Shown here piece after piece: positions 55,347 through 63,967 of a stretch of DNA of 64,000 nucleotides (position 1 is its first letter; each line of letters starts with the position of its first letter). The notes under the pieces were generated by a model. The model was not told where the DNA came from, ran no database searches, and saw only the letters and a list, made by a program, of their open reading frames with translations. The translations under genes were made by a program, and so were the position numbers. Origin of the DNA: an uncultured Acetatifactor sp. (GTDB lineage Bacteria > Bacillota > Clostridia > Lachnospirales > Lachnospiraceae); contig CAJUTJ010000091.1 of NCBI GenBank assembly GCA_910589655.1, positions 1 through 64,000 on the forward strand. The letters run 5' to 3'.

Positions 55347-58300
55347 TCAATGTCTCACAGAAAAATAACGAAGCAAAATCTCTTTGATATGGTTATAGCG
55401 TCTGGCATAAGAATTTTCCACGCGAATAATCTGCATATTATGTGCACGGCAGATTTCGTTTTTCTTCCGGTCGCGGTTCTTTACCGCCTCATCTTCAAAA
55501 TGCTCTTTTCCGTCCAGCTCAATTGCCAACACAGGAATGCTCTCCCCTCCCTGACGTTCGTACACCACAAAGTCAAAACGCCCCGTATAAAACAGATCAC
55601 TGTAATTGATATTATTCTGAAAAACCTGTGAGATAGGCACCTCTTTTTTTACCTCAAAACGGCTCTGGGTGAGCCAGATATTTTCCAGCGCATGAGTCAG
55701 ATTCGCCAGAAACGCTTCCTCCGTCGCCGTGCTGAAAGGCTTTACCCCCAATGCTCTGGAATTGGCTTGCTTTCCGGTGACTTGGGACTGTCCGTTCCGT
55801 TTCACATATTCCACAAGCTCAAACAAGTCATCTTCACCGGCTTTCTGGTGCAGCCGCGCCAAATTCCGGGAATCCGAAAGCACAATCAACTTTTCTCTTG
55901 CGCGGGATGTAGCCACATTGATCAGCTCTTTATTGTTTTTCAGCCATTCATAGGTTCCGGCCTGTGTCTGGTCGGTAATGGCCGTGGAAAACAGTACCAC
56001 ATCCTTCTCATCCCCCTGAAAAGCATGAACCGTGCCGCATACTACATTTTGCAGTTTCTCCCGCCGTATGGCTTCCTCGATCAGCTTCTTCTGATTGACA
56101 AAAGGCGTGATAACCCCTATAGCCTTTCCCTGATTCCCCTTTGCATACCGGACAATCTCCTCCACCTCCCGGTCAGCCGTATTTTTATTTCTCCCGGGAT
56201 TGCTCTTTACATCCATATATACAAGGGGCTGCCGTTCCGTGCTGCCGGAGCAGATGTTCAGCTTGGAATTATAATATTTTTGATTGTTAAATTCTATGAT
56301 TTTGCGGTTGCAGCGATAATGATTGTGCAGAAGCACTTCATCGCTCACCGCATCGCAGGCCAGAAAAGTTTTATAAATAGAATTCTTCCTGTAATCATAT
56401 TCCTCCGCCACATGATATTTTTTCCGCAGCTTCTGATTCGCCATCTCGTCCAGCAGAATGACCGGATTCAGCTGCTGGGGATCTCCCACCAGCATCAGGT
56501 TTTCCCCTCGCACAATAGGGACAAGAGAAACAGCCGTATTGCACTGGCTGGCTTCGTCTATCACCGTCATGTCAAACATCGGCTCCGGCCCCCCCAGCTT
56601 ATGGGCGGAAATGCAGGTGGTAATCATAACCGGAAATATCCTTTGCAGCTTTTTTACATGCTCCGTCTTACTGAGGTATTTGTTGAAACTGGCCACCTGC
56701 GTTTCCGGATTTTCCTCAAATAAAATATACCGCAGCTCCTTGTACTTTTCCTCGTCAAGCCTTTTGATATAGCGTGCGGATGTATAAAAAAGGTATTTAT
56801 ACAGTTCTTCCAAGTTCTGGTCCAGCAAGGCAAGAGCCTCTCTGTCCGTCACTTCCCCCAAAGCGCCCAGCTTGTCCTGAACCTGTTTTAACTGCCGTCC
56901 CTGAAGGTCTGCCTGAAAGGAAACCATTTCCAGAGAAGCTTTTACCCGGTTCTGGTATTCCACCATACGGTTCAGCGTTTCCTGCCGCTCTTTTAAGTCC
57001 AGTATATCCTCATATCTTTTCAGCAGGCTTGACAGCCTTTTGGCGCGGGCGATCCTGTCGTCTTTGTTTCTGTCCAGAGTGGATTCAAATACGGTGATTG
57101 TCTGCACCTGCGCATATACGTTTTGAATATATTTAATTGCTTCCTTTACCTTATCCACATTTCCCACACGAAGCACGGGAAACGGTATCTTTCTCCCCCT
57201 ATATTCCATTTGAAGCAGCTTTTCAAATACACTGTTAATAGGATGATTATTGTAGGAGGCAAAGAGAACGGTTCTTTCATTGAAAAAGGCGGTCACTATG
57301 GTATTGATAATCGTGTTTGTCTTACCCGTGCCGGGAGGCCCCTGAATATACGCCACCGGATATTTCATAGCGTTATTGATTGCCAGAAGCTGATCCAGAT
57401 TAATCTTCGCATCAATCAGGGTAATGGGATACTCCTTCCGCCTTATGGGACGACTCAATAAATCCCCGAAAAATGCTTTTATCGGCACTGTGGCTTTTCC
57501 TTCATTGTATTTATCAATAATGGCTCTGTATTCCCGATGCAGATCCAACGCCACCTCCATCCCCAGCCCGATTACATAGGGCATATCGTCCACGCCCATA
57601 ACCTGTTTGATATGCTTTGTCACGCAGTCCTTGATCCGCTCCTGATTCGCCTCGAAGTCCTTTAAAAGCTCATATTCCTCCGCATCCAGATACTTTCGGA
57701 TATTCTCTTTTGTCTCCCCGAAGGCAAACTCCGTACAGATGGTAATCTCATCATCCGGCCGCAGAACCTTGTCCTTTATGTCAAGCTGCAGCTTCCGGTA
57801 TGCCAGCACATACAGTCCCTTCTGCGTATGTATGCTTAAGACGTTCATGGCAAGCTGCTGGATCACAAGCTTTCCGTCCTTTCTCTCCCTCTCTTCCATT
57901 TTATATTGGAAGTTCTTCACAATCACCCGGAACTGCTCGTCAGTGAGCTGATAACTCTCTCCGGAAAAGCTTTCCCTGTCCAAATACTGAACCAGCTCAA
58001 AGTCAGAATAATAGGGAGTAGCATCCATACGGTTACACATCTCCAAATAATTCAGAATCTTTAAGTTGGCTACATTATCAAACAAAGCTTTATATTTATG
58101 AGGATTTAAATAGATATCCCTCACAAGGCCGGAATTAACCGGACAATAAGTGCCCTCGACCACCTGAGAGGAAAGGATGGAGTCTACATAAATGGTATCA
58201 TAAGAATCCGTTGTAAATTTGCTCAAATGCAGACCGTCCACGGACAGTGTGCGCTTAGCCGCATTTAAGCCGCGGATTCCTATCCAATATTTAGTAATCT

Positions 58301-58382
58301 TGTCTTCCCTATTTTTGTATTCTATTTTCAGCCATTTTCCTTCATGGATGGCCCGGAAAATATCGTGGCAAATGTTGTTCAT
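55347..58382 (-). CDS. WYL - SF1 helicase - DUF2726-type nuclease fusion
   Basis: 1011 aa. Residues ~1-60 (IFRAIHEGKWLKIEYKNRED and the KRTLSVDGLHLSKF strand) look like a WYL-type domain. The SF1 (Upf1/Dna2-like) helicase core follows: YIQGPPGTGKTNTI (~340-353, Walker A), MTVIDEASQCN (~620-630, Walker B DEAS), VGDPQQLNPV (~647-656, motif III), HYRCNRKIIEFN (~695-706) and VNVATSRAREKLIVLS (~833-848, motif VI), with a long coiled insertion at ~440-560. The C terminus (LAIELDGKEHFEDEAVKNRDRKK) is a Vsr-like DUF2726 nuclease with the catalytic Asp. It may recognise and cut foreign nucleic acid; a defence role is inferred from architecture. Confidence 0.82.
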   Translation of the reverse strand: MNNICHDIFRAIHEGKWLKIEYKNREDKITKYWIGIRGLNAAKRTLSVDGLHLSKFTTDSYDTIYVDSILSSQVVEGTYCPVNSGLVRDIYLNPHKYKALFDNVANLKILNYLEMCNRMDATPYYSDFELVQYLDRESFSGESYQLTDEQFRVIVKNFQYKMEERERKDGKLVIQQLAMNVLSIHTQKGLYVLAYRKLQLDIKDKVLRPDDEITICTEFAFGETKENIRKYLDAEEYELLKDFEANQERIKDCVTKHIKQVMGVDDMPYVIGLGMEVALDLHREYRAIIDKYNEGKATVPIKAFFGDLLSRPIRRKEYPITLIDAKINLDQLLAINNAMKYPVAYIQGPPGTGKTNTIINTIVTAFFNERTVLFASYNNHPINSVFEKLLQMEYRGRKIPFPVLRVGNVDKVKEAIKYIQNVYAQVQTITVFESTLDRNKDDRIARAKRLSSLLKRYEDILDLKERQETLNRMVEYQNRVKASLEMVSFQADLQGRQLKQVQDKLGALGEVTDREALALLDQNLEELYKYLFYTSARYIKRLDEEKYKELRYILFEENPETQVASFNKYLSKTEHVKKLQRIFPVMITTCISAHKLGGPEPMFDMTVIDEASQCNTAVSLVPIVRGENLMLVGDPQQLNPVILLDEMANQKLRKKYHVAEEYDYRKNSIYKTFLACDAVSDEVLLHNHYRCNRKIIEFNNQKYYNSKLNICSGSTERQPLVYMDVKSNPGRNKNTADREVEEIVRYAKGNQGKAIGVITPFVNQKKLIEEAIRREKLQNVVCGTVHAFQGDEKDVVLFSTAITDQTQAGTYEWLKNNKELINVATSRAREKLIVLSDSRNLARLHQKAGEDDLFELVEYVKRNGQSQVTGKQANSRALGVKPFSTATEEAFLANLTHALENIWLTQSRFEVKKEVPISQVFQNNINYSDLFYTGRFDFVVYERQGGESIPVLAIELDGKEHFEDEAVKNRDRKKNEICRAHNMQIIRVENSYARRYNHIKEILLRYFSVRH

Positions 58383-58416
58383 AACGGCTCCCGGTGTAAA
58401 TTTCTTCCATTACAGA

Positions 58417-58500
58417 CTAGCACTTTTTCAGCCAATAGTAAATATGATATTTGCCGCCAATCATATAACCCGATGTCTCCCACGGGAAACCGCTGTTTCT
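58417..58500 (-). pseudogene. Short coding remnant
   Basis: The minus strand encodes RNSGFPWETSGYMIGGKYHI then YYWLKKC and a stop at 58417-58419. It reads like the C terminus of a protein but has no start and no recognisable family. Confidence 0.25.
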
Positions 58501-58516
58501 AAACAAACATACTGAT

Positions 58517-58565
58517 ATGTCTGCCGGACGACTGCTTTTTTCTTTTGCCGTCGTCCGGCAGACAT
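58517..58565. terminator. Strong hairpin
   Basis: ATGTCTGCCGGACGAC pairs with GTCGTCCGGCAGACAT (16 bp) around a T-rich loop. It lies between the helicase promoter region and gene debris and could stop transcription from either side; neither flank has a long T-run. Confidence 0.5.
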
Positions 58566-58602
58566 TATATTAGGTTTTCCATAGTGGCCAATTCGCTCAT
58601 TC

Positions 58603-58775
58603 CTATAATTCGCTGATTATTTCAGTAATTTCCATGTTGTGGATACGCTTTGCCGGAGCATGAACCGCGGCAATAGCGGCAACGATGGAAAACACAACAA
58701 TAATGGCAGACAGTTCTATCGGCAAGCTCCACGAAGTTCCAAAATACCGCGCAAGCAGCCTGATATGCAGATCCA
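58603..58775 (-). pseudogene. C-terminal remnant of an FtsX-type ABC permease
   Basis: One minus-strand frame encodes HIRLLARYFGTSWSLPIELS, AIIVVFSIVAAIAAVHAPAK and RIHNMEITEIISEL with a stop at 58603. A last helix followed by PAKR and an MEITE-type tail is characteristic of FtsX/MacB-like permeases. The upstream part is replaced by a different gene fragment. Confidence 0.55.
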
Positions 58776-58891
58776 CATACGGCTGAATTTTGCCACTCCC
58801 AATATGCGCCCGTCCTCACACAGCTTCTGTACCCGTCTTTCTGAAATGCCCCATTTTTTGCGGCTTCCGGCGCAGAAATATACTCAAACAT
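58772..58891 (-). pseudogene. Frameshifted excisionase-like HTH fragment
   Basis: ATG 58891 starts MFEYISAPEAAK; restoring one A in the AAAAAA run gives KWGISERRVQKLCEDGRIL then GVAKFSRMW, the helix-turn-helix of small excisionase/MerR-like proteins common in Clostridia. The frame then runs directly into the FtsX remnant, so two unrelated genes have been joined. Confidence 0.6.
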
Positions 58892-59088
58892 TCTTACTCA
58901 CCTCTTCTCAAATATTTAACAGTCATAATTGTATGCGTTCAACCGAATAGTTTCAAGTATTTAAGGCAAATATGTGTAAATATGCATAACCGACTATTCC
59001 ACAAGAGATAACTCTGTTTACAGGGCAAAGCGGGGCGCAGGCTTCCCCACGGATCAGGCAGAAGAAGGAACTCATAGAATAAAAACAA
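58892..59088. other. Gene-free stretch
   Basis: Nothing recognisable between the HTH fragment and the ankyrin promoter. Confidence 0.4.
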
Positions 59089-59117
59089 TGACACAGACCA
59101 TGCCTCCATGCTATAAT
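59089..59117 (+). promoter_or_regulatory. Candidate promoter of the ankyrin gene
   Basis: ATGACA (59089-59094), 17-nt spacer, TATAAT (59112-59117). The ~240-nt leader to the start at 59362 contains one weak hairpin (CCGCCA/TTGGCGG) but no riboswitch that I know. Confidence 0.6.
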
Positions 59118-59361
59118 AACACCATATTTCAATCAAAAAACAGCCCATAAATGATCAGCCTGCAAGCCGATGAGAACTCATTGCCTCACTGCTCCAAAGG
59201 CTGAGCTGTGCAGCCGCCGATAGACGCCCTATGTCAAAACAAACGTTTGAGGGAATACAAGGCGAAGGCGGCATCGTTGACTGAAAAAAAGCCGCCAGAC
59301 CGGACGGAGCACAAAAATTTGGCGGAATATTTATGAAACCGTGCACCGGAAGGAGACAATT

Positions 59362-61404
59362 ATGACCAAAACAGAATTAACGGATTTATTGGTAACATCC
59401 AGCGAAAATATCAGCCAATGCAAGTTTATACCTTGGTGGGTGGAAGATTATGAGAACTATACCTATCATTATTATATTCTGGACAAAGAGACCGTCCAAA
59501 AGGCTGACAGTTGTGCGGCAGAATGCGGAACGAATGAGCTTCTCTCTCCCGTGGGCAGTTGGGGGCTTACCTTGTTTCACCTCTTGGTCTTGCATAATTT
59601 CTATTCTGCCGTGGAGAAAATGCTGTGCGACGGCAGAATCAATGAAGCGGATGTTAATATTCCCGATCACAGGGGTCATGGCCTTACTCCATTTTTACTG
59701 GCCTGCTTTCAGGGGAATCTGGCTATGGTCCGGCTCCTGCTGAACCACGGGGCGGATGATTCCGTCAGCGACAAAAGAGGCAGGAACGCATATCATTTTC
59801 TGACCTGTCCCCGATTTGACGGACAAATATTATACAGGACTCCCGGTCTGGAACACAGCCCGGAACAAAGAGCAGAAATTGCCCGCCTTCTGACCTGCGA
59901 CATCAACCGTAAAAACGCAGACGGATTCACGCCGCTGGAACAATTGCTTTCCGTCGAAAGCAGCGCCAAATACGCATGGCCGCTGACGGAAATCTTTCTG
60001 GAAAAAGGCGCGGAAACCGGTTATGTGGACGAAAAAGGCAATACCCTTCTGATGACAGCCTTGCAAAACCACCATAGAACGGCTGCATTTCGGCTGATTC
60101 AACACTGTCCGGAAATGATAAATGCGGAAAACAACGAAGGGATTACCCCCATCCGCCACGCCCTCAGTTACCGGGAAGATGCCCTTTGCTTTGTATTGAG
60201 AGAACATGGGGCGGAATCGGAGGAGGACAATCCCACAGACATAGACGGCATCAGTGAAACCGCATACAACGCCCTCGGCGGTATTTACGACGACAACCGG
60301 GACGGACTGGATCTTGCACTATACATAACAGAAAAAGCGATTCGGCAGGCAGACCCGGATGATGACGATGACGCGGAGAAAGTTGCAGAACTCCTGCCCC
60401 GCGCTCTGTCCGTGGACAAACATGCCCGTGGGCTTAAGCTTTGCCGGGACGCCGGTTTTGATTTTACCCAGCCCATTTACTGCGGTAATCAGGTTCTCTG
60501 TCTGCGGGATGAATGCCTCGGCGTAAGCTATCGAACAGACATTTTACGGAAGCTTTCGGCTCTGGGCGTAGATATGAACAAAGCGGTGATCAAGGGACGG
60601 ACTCCCGCCAATATCCTTGCATCCGATGACCGGGAGTGCGACAGGGAACATGAAGCTTTTTATGGGGAAGCCGCCGGACTTTTCTCCAAAGCATCCATGG
60701 AAGAGACAGATCATACCGGAAAAGCGGCGGTTCATCTTGCCGCCAAAAACGGCCACATCGGTATGCTGAAGGTTATGGCAGAAAAGGGTGTGGATATCAA
60801 TCTTACAGAGGACAACCCCGGCGAAACGGGAGTAACCCCTCTTCATTTGGCCTGCCTTCATGGACATGTGGACGTGGTAAAGCTGCTCATCGCCGCCGGT
60901 GCGGACGATACCATACTAAACGGAAATAACGAAACGCCCGCCCATCTTATACTTAGGAAGAGCATACGTGGAAAAGAATTAGAACCGGAACAAAAAGCCG
61001 CTCTCTTAAAGGAGCTGAAAAATATTGACATTCCCGGAGAGGACGGCCAGACCCCTCTTATGCTTCTCCGGCATACCACCAAAGAACTCCTCCCCATACT
61101 TTTAGACAAGGGCGCGGACGTGAATCATACCGATCATGTCGGCAGAACTGCCATAATGCACATTATGGATAAAGATATTATCAAAGAGCTTATCCGGGCC
61201 GGCGCCCAAATTAATGTGGCAGACAACACAGGAAATACCGCTTTGCACTATGCTCTGGAAAACGGCGCACTGGAGGAGGCCCGCTTCTTGATCAAAAAAG
61301 GTGCGGACTATAACCGCCCCAACAATAAGGGGGAGACTCCCGCACAGCTTGCCGCAGAAAAAGGATTTGATACGGTATTGGATCTTATGACGGATATCAT
61401 GTAA
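59362..61404 (+). CDS. Ankyrin-repeat protein
   Basis: 680 aa from ATG 59362, six bases after AAGGAG. After an ~80-residue N-terminal part with several Trp and Tyr residues, ankyrin repeats run almost to the end: GLTPFLLACFQGNLAMVRLL (~104-123), GNTLLMTALQNHHRTAAFRL (~222-241), GKAAVHLAAKNGHIGMLKVM (~453-472), GVTPLHLACLHGHVDVVKLL (~490-509), GRTAIMHIMDKDIIKELIRA (~594-613) and NTALHYALENGALEEARFLI (~621-640). There is no signal peptide or catalytic domain, so it is a cytosolic protein-binding scaffold. Bacterial ankyrin proteins of this size are sometimes effectors; no secretion signal supports that here. Confidence 0.85.
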   Translation: MTKTELTDLLVTSSENISQCKFIPWWVEDYENYTYHYYILDKETVQKADSCAAECGTNELLSPVGSWGLTLFHLLVLHNFYSAVEKMLCDGRINEADVNIPDHRGHGLTPFLLACFQGNLAMVRLLLNHGADDSVSDKRGRNAYHFLTCPRFDGQILYRTPGLEHSPEQRAEIARLLTCDINRKNADGFTPLEQLLSVESSAKYAWPLTEIFLEKGAETGYVDEKGNTLLMTALQNHHRTAAFRLIQHCPEMINAENNEGITPIRHALSYREDALCFVLREHGAESEEDNPTDIDGISETAYNALGGIYDDNRDGLDLALYITEKAIRQADPDDDDDAEKVAELLPRALSVDKHARGLKLCRDAGFDFTQPIYCGNQVLCLRDECLGVSYRTDILRKLSALGVDMNKAVIKGRTPANILASDDRECDREHEAFYGEAAGLFSKASMEETDHTGKAAVHLAAKNGHIGMLKVMAEKGVDINLTEDNPGETGVTPLHLACLHGHVDVVKLLIAAGADDTILNGNNETPAHLILRKSIRGKELEPEQKAALLKELKNIDIPGEDGQTPLMLLRHTTKELLPILLDKGADVNHTDHVGRTAIMHIMDKDIIKELIRAGAQINVADNTGNTALHYALENGALEEARFLIKKGADYNRPNNKGETPAQLAAEKGFDTVLDLMTDIM

Positions 61405-61517
61405 TCTGCAGGCTGCTCTGCCTCCGGCGCAAAGACAGAGCGTCCCTGCACCGATACTCAGAGGATTTTCTGCTGTTCCGCTGCCCTCCTTCCGGACAGC
61501 CGGCATATGAAAATAAC

Positions 61518-61545
61518 GCACCGAATGCATTCCTGCATCCGGTGC
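61518..61545 (-). terminator. Terminator of the sigma/anti-sigma/lipoprotein operon
   Basis: On the minus strand GCACCGGATGCA pairs with TGCATTCGGTGC (one G-U pair, so this strand is favoured), followed by GTTATTTTC. Confidence 0.7.
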
Positions 61546-61557
61546 TCCTCAGATCGG

Positions 61558-62211
61558 TTAATAATTGATTCCGTTGATGGCCAGTTTTCCGTCTACAACG
61601 CCGAAGTTTATATTTGCCGTTCCTCCATCGGAAATGGAAAATCCCGCTCTGCTGGGCTGAAAATTTTCGATATCGGCATTTTCTATAGATTTCAGCAGTT
61701 CTTCAGTAAACACTGCTTCCACATCAAGCTTCAGAAAATCTTCTTTAGACTCCACCACACTGACATTCGGCAGACCTACATAAACCGGAAATGCGGTGAG
61801 GGCGGCCAGCGCCTCCAAATCTTTATTTGCGGCTGCCTCTTTAACCTTCCCGGCAAATTCTTTTGCTGCCTCGCTGTCAACTGCAAAATTATCCTCATAT
61901 TCCGCCGTCATTTCAGCGCTTTTTTCTGTGGATTCCGTATCCGTTGCTCCTGCAGAAGTTTCTTGCCGGGTCTCCTGTTGGGTTCCTTGCCGGGTCTCCT
62001 GTTGGGTTCCTTGCTGGGTCTCCTGCCGGGTTCCTTGCTGGGTCTCCTGCCGGGTTCCTTGCCGGGTCTCCTGTTGGGTTCCTTGCTGGGTCTCCTGCCG
62101 GGTTCCTTGCTGGGTCTCCTGTTGGGATTGGGAGTTTTCGCCGCACCCCGTCAAAACGGCTCCTGTCAAGGCTAAGCTTAAAATCATGGCAACGACACTT
62201 TTCTTTTTCAT
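61558..62211 (-). CDS. Lipoprotein with Gln/Thr repeat linker, DUF3887-like end
   Basis: 217 aa starting MKKKSVVAMILSLALTGAVL; lipobox LTGC with the Cys at ~23. The stretch ~28-80 is made of repeats of RQETQQGT, a hydrophilic linker. The C-terminal ~120 residues (EFAGKVKEAAANKDLEALAA, FPVYVGLPNVSVVESKEDFL) form a compact alpha/beta domain resembling those seen in small stress lipoproteins. It is co-transcribed with the sigma factor and anti-sigma factor upstream (start 2 nt past the anti-sigma stop) and is a likely member of the regulon. Confidence 0.75.
   Translation of the reverse strand: MKKKSVVAMILSLALTGAVLTGCGENSQSQQETQQGTRQETQQGTQQETRQGTRQETQQGTRQETQQGTQQETRQGTQQETRQETSAGATDTESTEKSAEMTAEYEDNFAVDSEAAKEFAGKVKEAAANKDLEALAALTAFPVYVGLPNVSVVESKEDFLKLDVEAVFTEELLKSIENADIENFQPSRAGFSISDGGTANINFGVVDGKLAINGINY
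61966..62125. repeat. 24-bp tandem repeat in the lipoprotein gene
   Basis: About six copies of a GGGTCTCCTGTTGGGTTCCT-type unit, each encoding eight residues (RQETQQGT). Copy number is likely to vary between strains by slippage without breaking the frame. Confidence 0.85.
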
Positions 62212-62212
62212 T

Positions 62213-63100
62213 TTAATTTCCTCCTATTTCAAATTCAATCTCTCCTAACGAACCGGGAGCAATCTCATATTTTTCAAAAACAATGACCGGACGGTTATTT
62301 TCGTTTATATAGAACTTAGCATCTTCCGAAATCCCTGTAAATCCTCCTTCTTTTGCCGTAAAAAATACTTCTCCTGCCCTTTGTCTATCAGCAATCTGCT
62401 CTCCGATGTCCCTGTTTGCCAGTTCCACATAATTATCACCCAACATGTCTTTTAATGTAACCGTTTTTCCAGTACTTAAATCCAAATTGTAATATCTTGA
62501 TTCATTAAAGGCATTGGACCAGTTTTCAACTCCCCTTACAATAAAAGACAGATAGTCGCTGTTCTGCTGCTTTATCTCATAGCTTACAGTAATTTTAATA
62601 TTATGTTCCGCCCATTCCTCCAGCGTTCCTCCCGTTTCCAAGAAAGCGGTTCTGTATTCTTCTGCACGCGCAACAGCGTCATCAGCACACTGATTACAGT
62701 AGTCAAGAATTTCCTGATTGATTCCGTCCACCGTTATTCCGGTATCCTCCGCAATCATCTCAATCGTCGGAATTTCCACGGACACTGCTATGTCGTCTTT
62801 TTCCGTCTCGTAAGAACGGATTGTCAATATTCTAGCCAATCCCCCGATCACGGGAAGCTGTGCCGCCTCCTTTGCAAATACCGGACTCGTATTTAGAGCT
62901 GCCGTAAAGAGAATGCATACAGCTGCCGCTGCCGCTTCCATGCCGCGGATGACTTTTTTAGTTTTATACCTTCGGCCGTCACTGTTTCTCTCCGCCTGCT
63001 GTCTTCGTGATTTCATTATCTCCTGCTGTATCCGGTCATTCAGCTCCTCCGGAATCGTAATCTGATCATAGCTTTCCTTCATTTTCTCTAATCTACCCAC
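62213..63100 (-). CDS. RsiV-like anti-sigma factor (DUF3298/DUF4163)
   Basis: 295 aa. The likely start is GTG 63100, seven bases after AGGAGG and overlapping the sigma gene by 13 nt. The N-terminal ~50 residues are cytosolic and should bind the sigma factor; one membrane helix follows (GMEAAAAAVCILFTAALNT, ~53-71). The outside part has the DUF4163 (~85-180) and DUF3298 (~195-290) domains of RsiV, including YNLDLSTGKTVTLKDMLGDN (~204-223). In B. subtilis and C. difficile RsiV binds lysozyme and is then cleaved to free SigV; the same signal is plausible here. Confidence 0.82.
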   Translation of the reverse strand: MGRLEKMKESYDQITIPEELNDRIQQEIMKSRRQQAERNSDGRRYKTKKVIRGMEAAAAAVCILFTAALNTSPVFAKEAAQLPVIGGLARILTIRSYETEKDDIAVSVEIPTIEMIAEDTGITVDGINQEILDYCNQCADDAVARAEEYRTAFLETGGTLEEWAEHNIKITVSYEIKQQNSDYLSFIVRGVENWSNAFNESRYYNLDLSTGKTVTLKDMLGDNYVELANRDIGEQIADRQRAGEVFFTAKEGGFTGISEDAKFYINENNRPVIVFEKYEIAPGSLGEIEFEIGGN

Positions 63101-63585
63101 ACATCTGCCTCCTGCATATTTTCTTTTAATTGCTTTAATCCCCGATAAAGTTTCGTTTTTACTGTATTCAAATTCAGTCCGGTAATAGCGGAAATTTCTT
63201 TCAAGGACATTTCTTCAAAAACCCTCAGTTTTATGATTCCCTGAACATCCGTCTCCAGCTTCTCTAATTCCCTTGCTATATCACCTCCTTGCTCGAACCT
63301 CTCTTCAGAATACTCCTCCTGTTCCACAGCATCCGCGGTTAAAACTATTCTTTTTCTGCTCTTTAATGCTTTTAAGCATTCATTAATCAATATTCTGTAA
63401 AACCATGTCTTAATGGCATCTGCATTCTTTATGCTCCCATGTGCTTCAAGAGCTTTGCAGACAGCACTCTGGACAGCATCAAGAGCGTCCTCTTGATGTC
63501 TGGTATAACTATATGCGATTCGGTAAAATCGGTCTTGATTATCAAGAATATATTGAATCAGCCTTTCATATAATATTTGCTTCAT
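63088..63585 (-). CDS. ECF sigma factor (SigV-like)
   Basis: 165 aa starting MKQILYERLIQYILDNQDRF. Region 2: FYRIAYSYTRHQEDALDAVQ (~20-39) and IKTWFYRILINECLKALK (~58-75). Region 4: IIKLRVFEEMSLKEISAITGL followed by NLNTVKTKLYRGLKQLKENM (~117-157). Regions 1 and 3 are absent, as is usual for ECF factors. It is first in an operon with an RsiV-like anti-sigma factor and a lipoprotein and probably activates its own promoter. Confidence 0.9.
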   Translation of the reverse strand: MKQILYERLIQYILDNQDRFYRIAYSYTRHQEDALDAVQSAVCKALEAHGSIKNADAIKTWFYRILINECLKALKSRKRIVLTADAVEQEEYSEERFEQGGDIARELEKLETDVQGIIKLRVFEEMSLKEISAITGLNLNTVKTKLYRGLKQLKENMQEADVWVD

Positions 63586-63619
63586 GCCGGCACATACCTT
63601 TCCTTTTTATTCTTTTACT

Positions 63620-63651
63620 ATATAGATTTTCCAGACATCCGAAAAGTTTCA
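63620..63651 (-). promoter_or_regulatory. Candidate ECF-type promoter of the sigma operon
   Basis: On the minus strand TGAAACTTTT (plus-strand 63642-63651) resembles an ECF -35, with TCTATA about 17 nt downstream. It supports autoregulation by the SigV-like factor. Confidence 0.45.
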
Positions 63652-63940
63652 AAAATCAAAAAATTGAAATTTTTTTTCCGGGCGTAGTCCAGCCGGAGCC
63701 GGTTTAAATATTCACGAAAGTGCAGTACGGCCTGCCTGTAAAAACTCCGGAAATATAGTATTTGTTGAAATGCAGTCCCTGTACGATTATATCTTAAATT
63801 AAGGTTTTCTGGAAATACATAGAAATATACGATATGACCTGACAGCCGATATCCGTGTGGGATTGACTGTTTCCGGGAAGAAAAGTTGTTGTGGACGGTG
63901 TATCGGATTAAAAAAAGCGGTTTTCTTTATCGAAAAAAGG
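63652..63940. other. Gene-free stretch
   Basis: I see no intact gene. A short plus-strand frame near 63800-63870 (RNIRYDLTADIRVGLTV) faintly resembles the start of a SulP-type transporter and may be a remnant. Confidence 0.3.
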
Positions 63941-63944
63941 CTGC

Positions 63945-63966
63945 CTGAAGGCAGCCCTTTTCATCT
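63945..63966 (-). terminator. Terminator of a gene beyond the right edge
   Basis: GGCTGCC-TGAA-GGCAGCC is a perfect 7-bp stem; on the minus strand it is followed by TTTTTT, so a minus-strand gene probably ends just outside the window. Confidence 0.7.
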
Positions 63967-63967
63967 C

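Noticed and set aside
63790..63880. SulP transporter remnant (frame with NIRYDLTADIRVGLTV on the plus strand)
   Set aside because: Too short and interrupted by a stop; the resemblance is weak.
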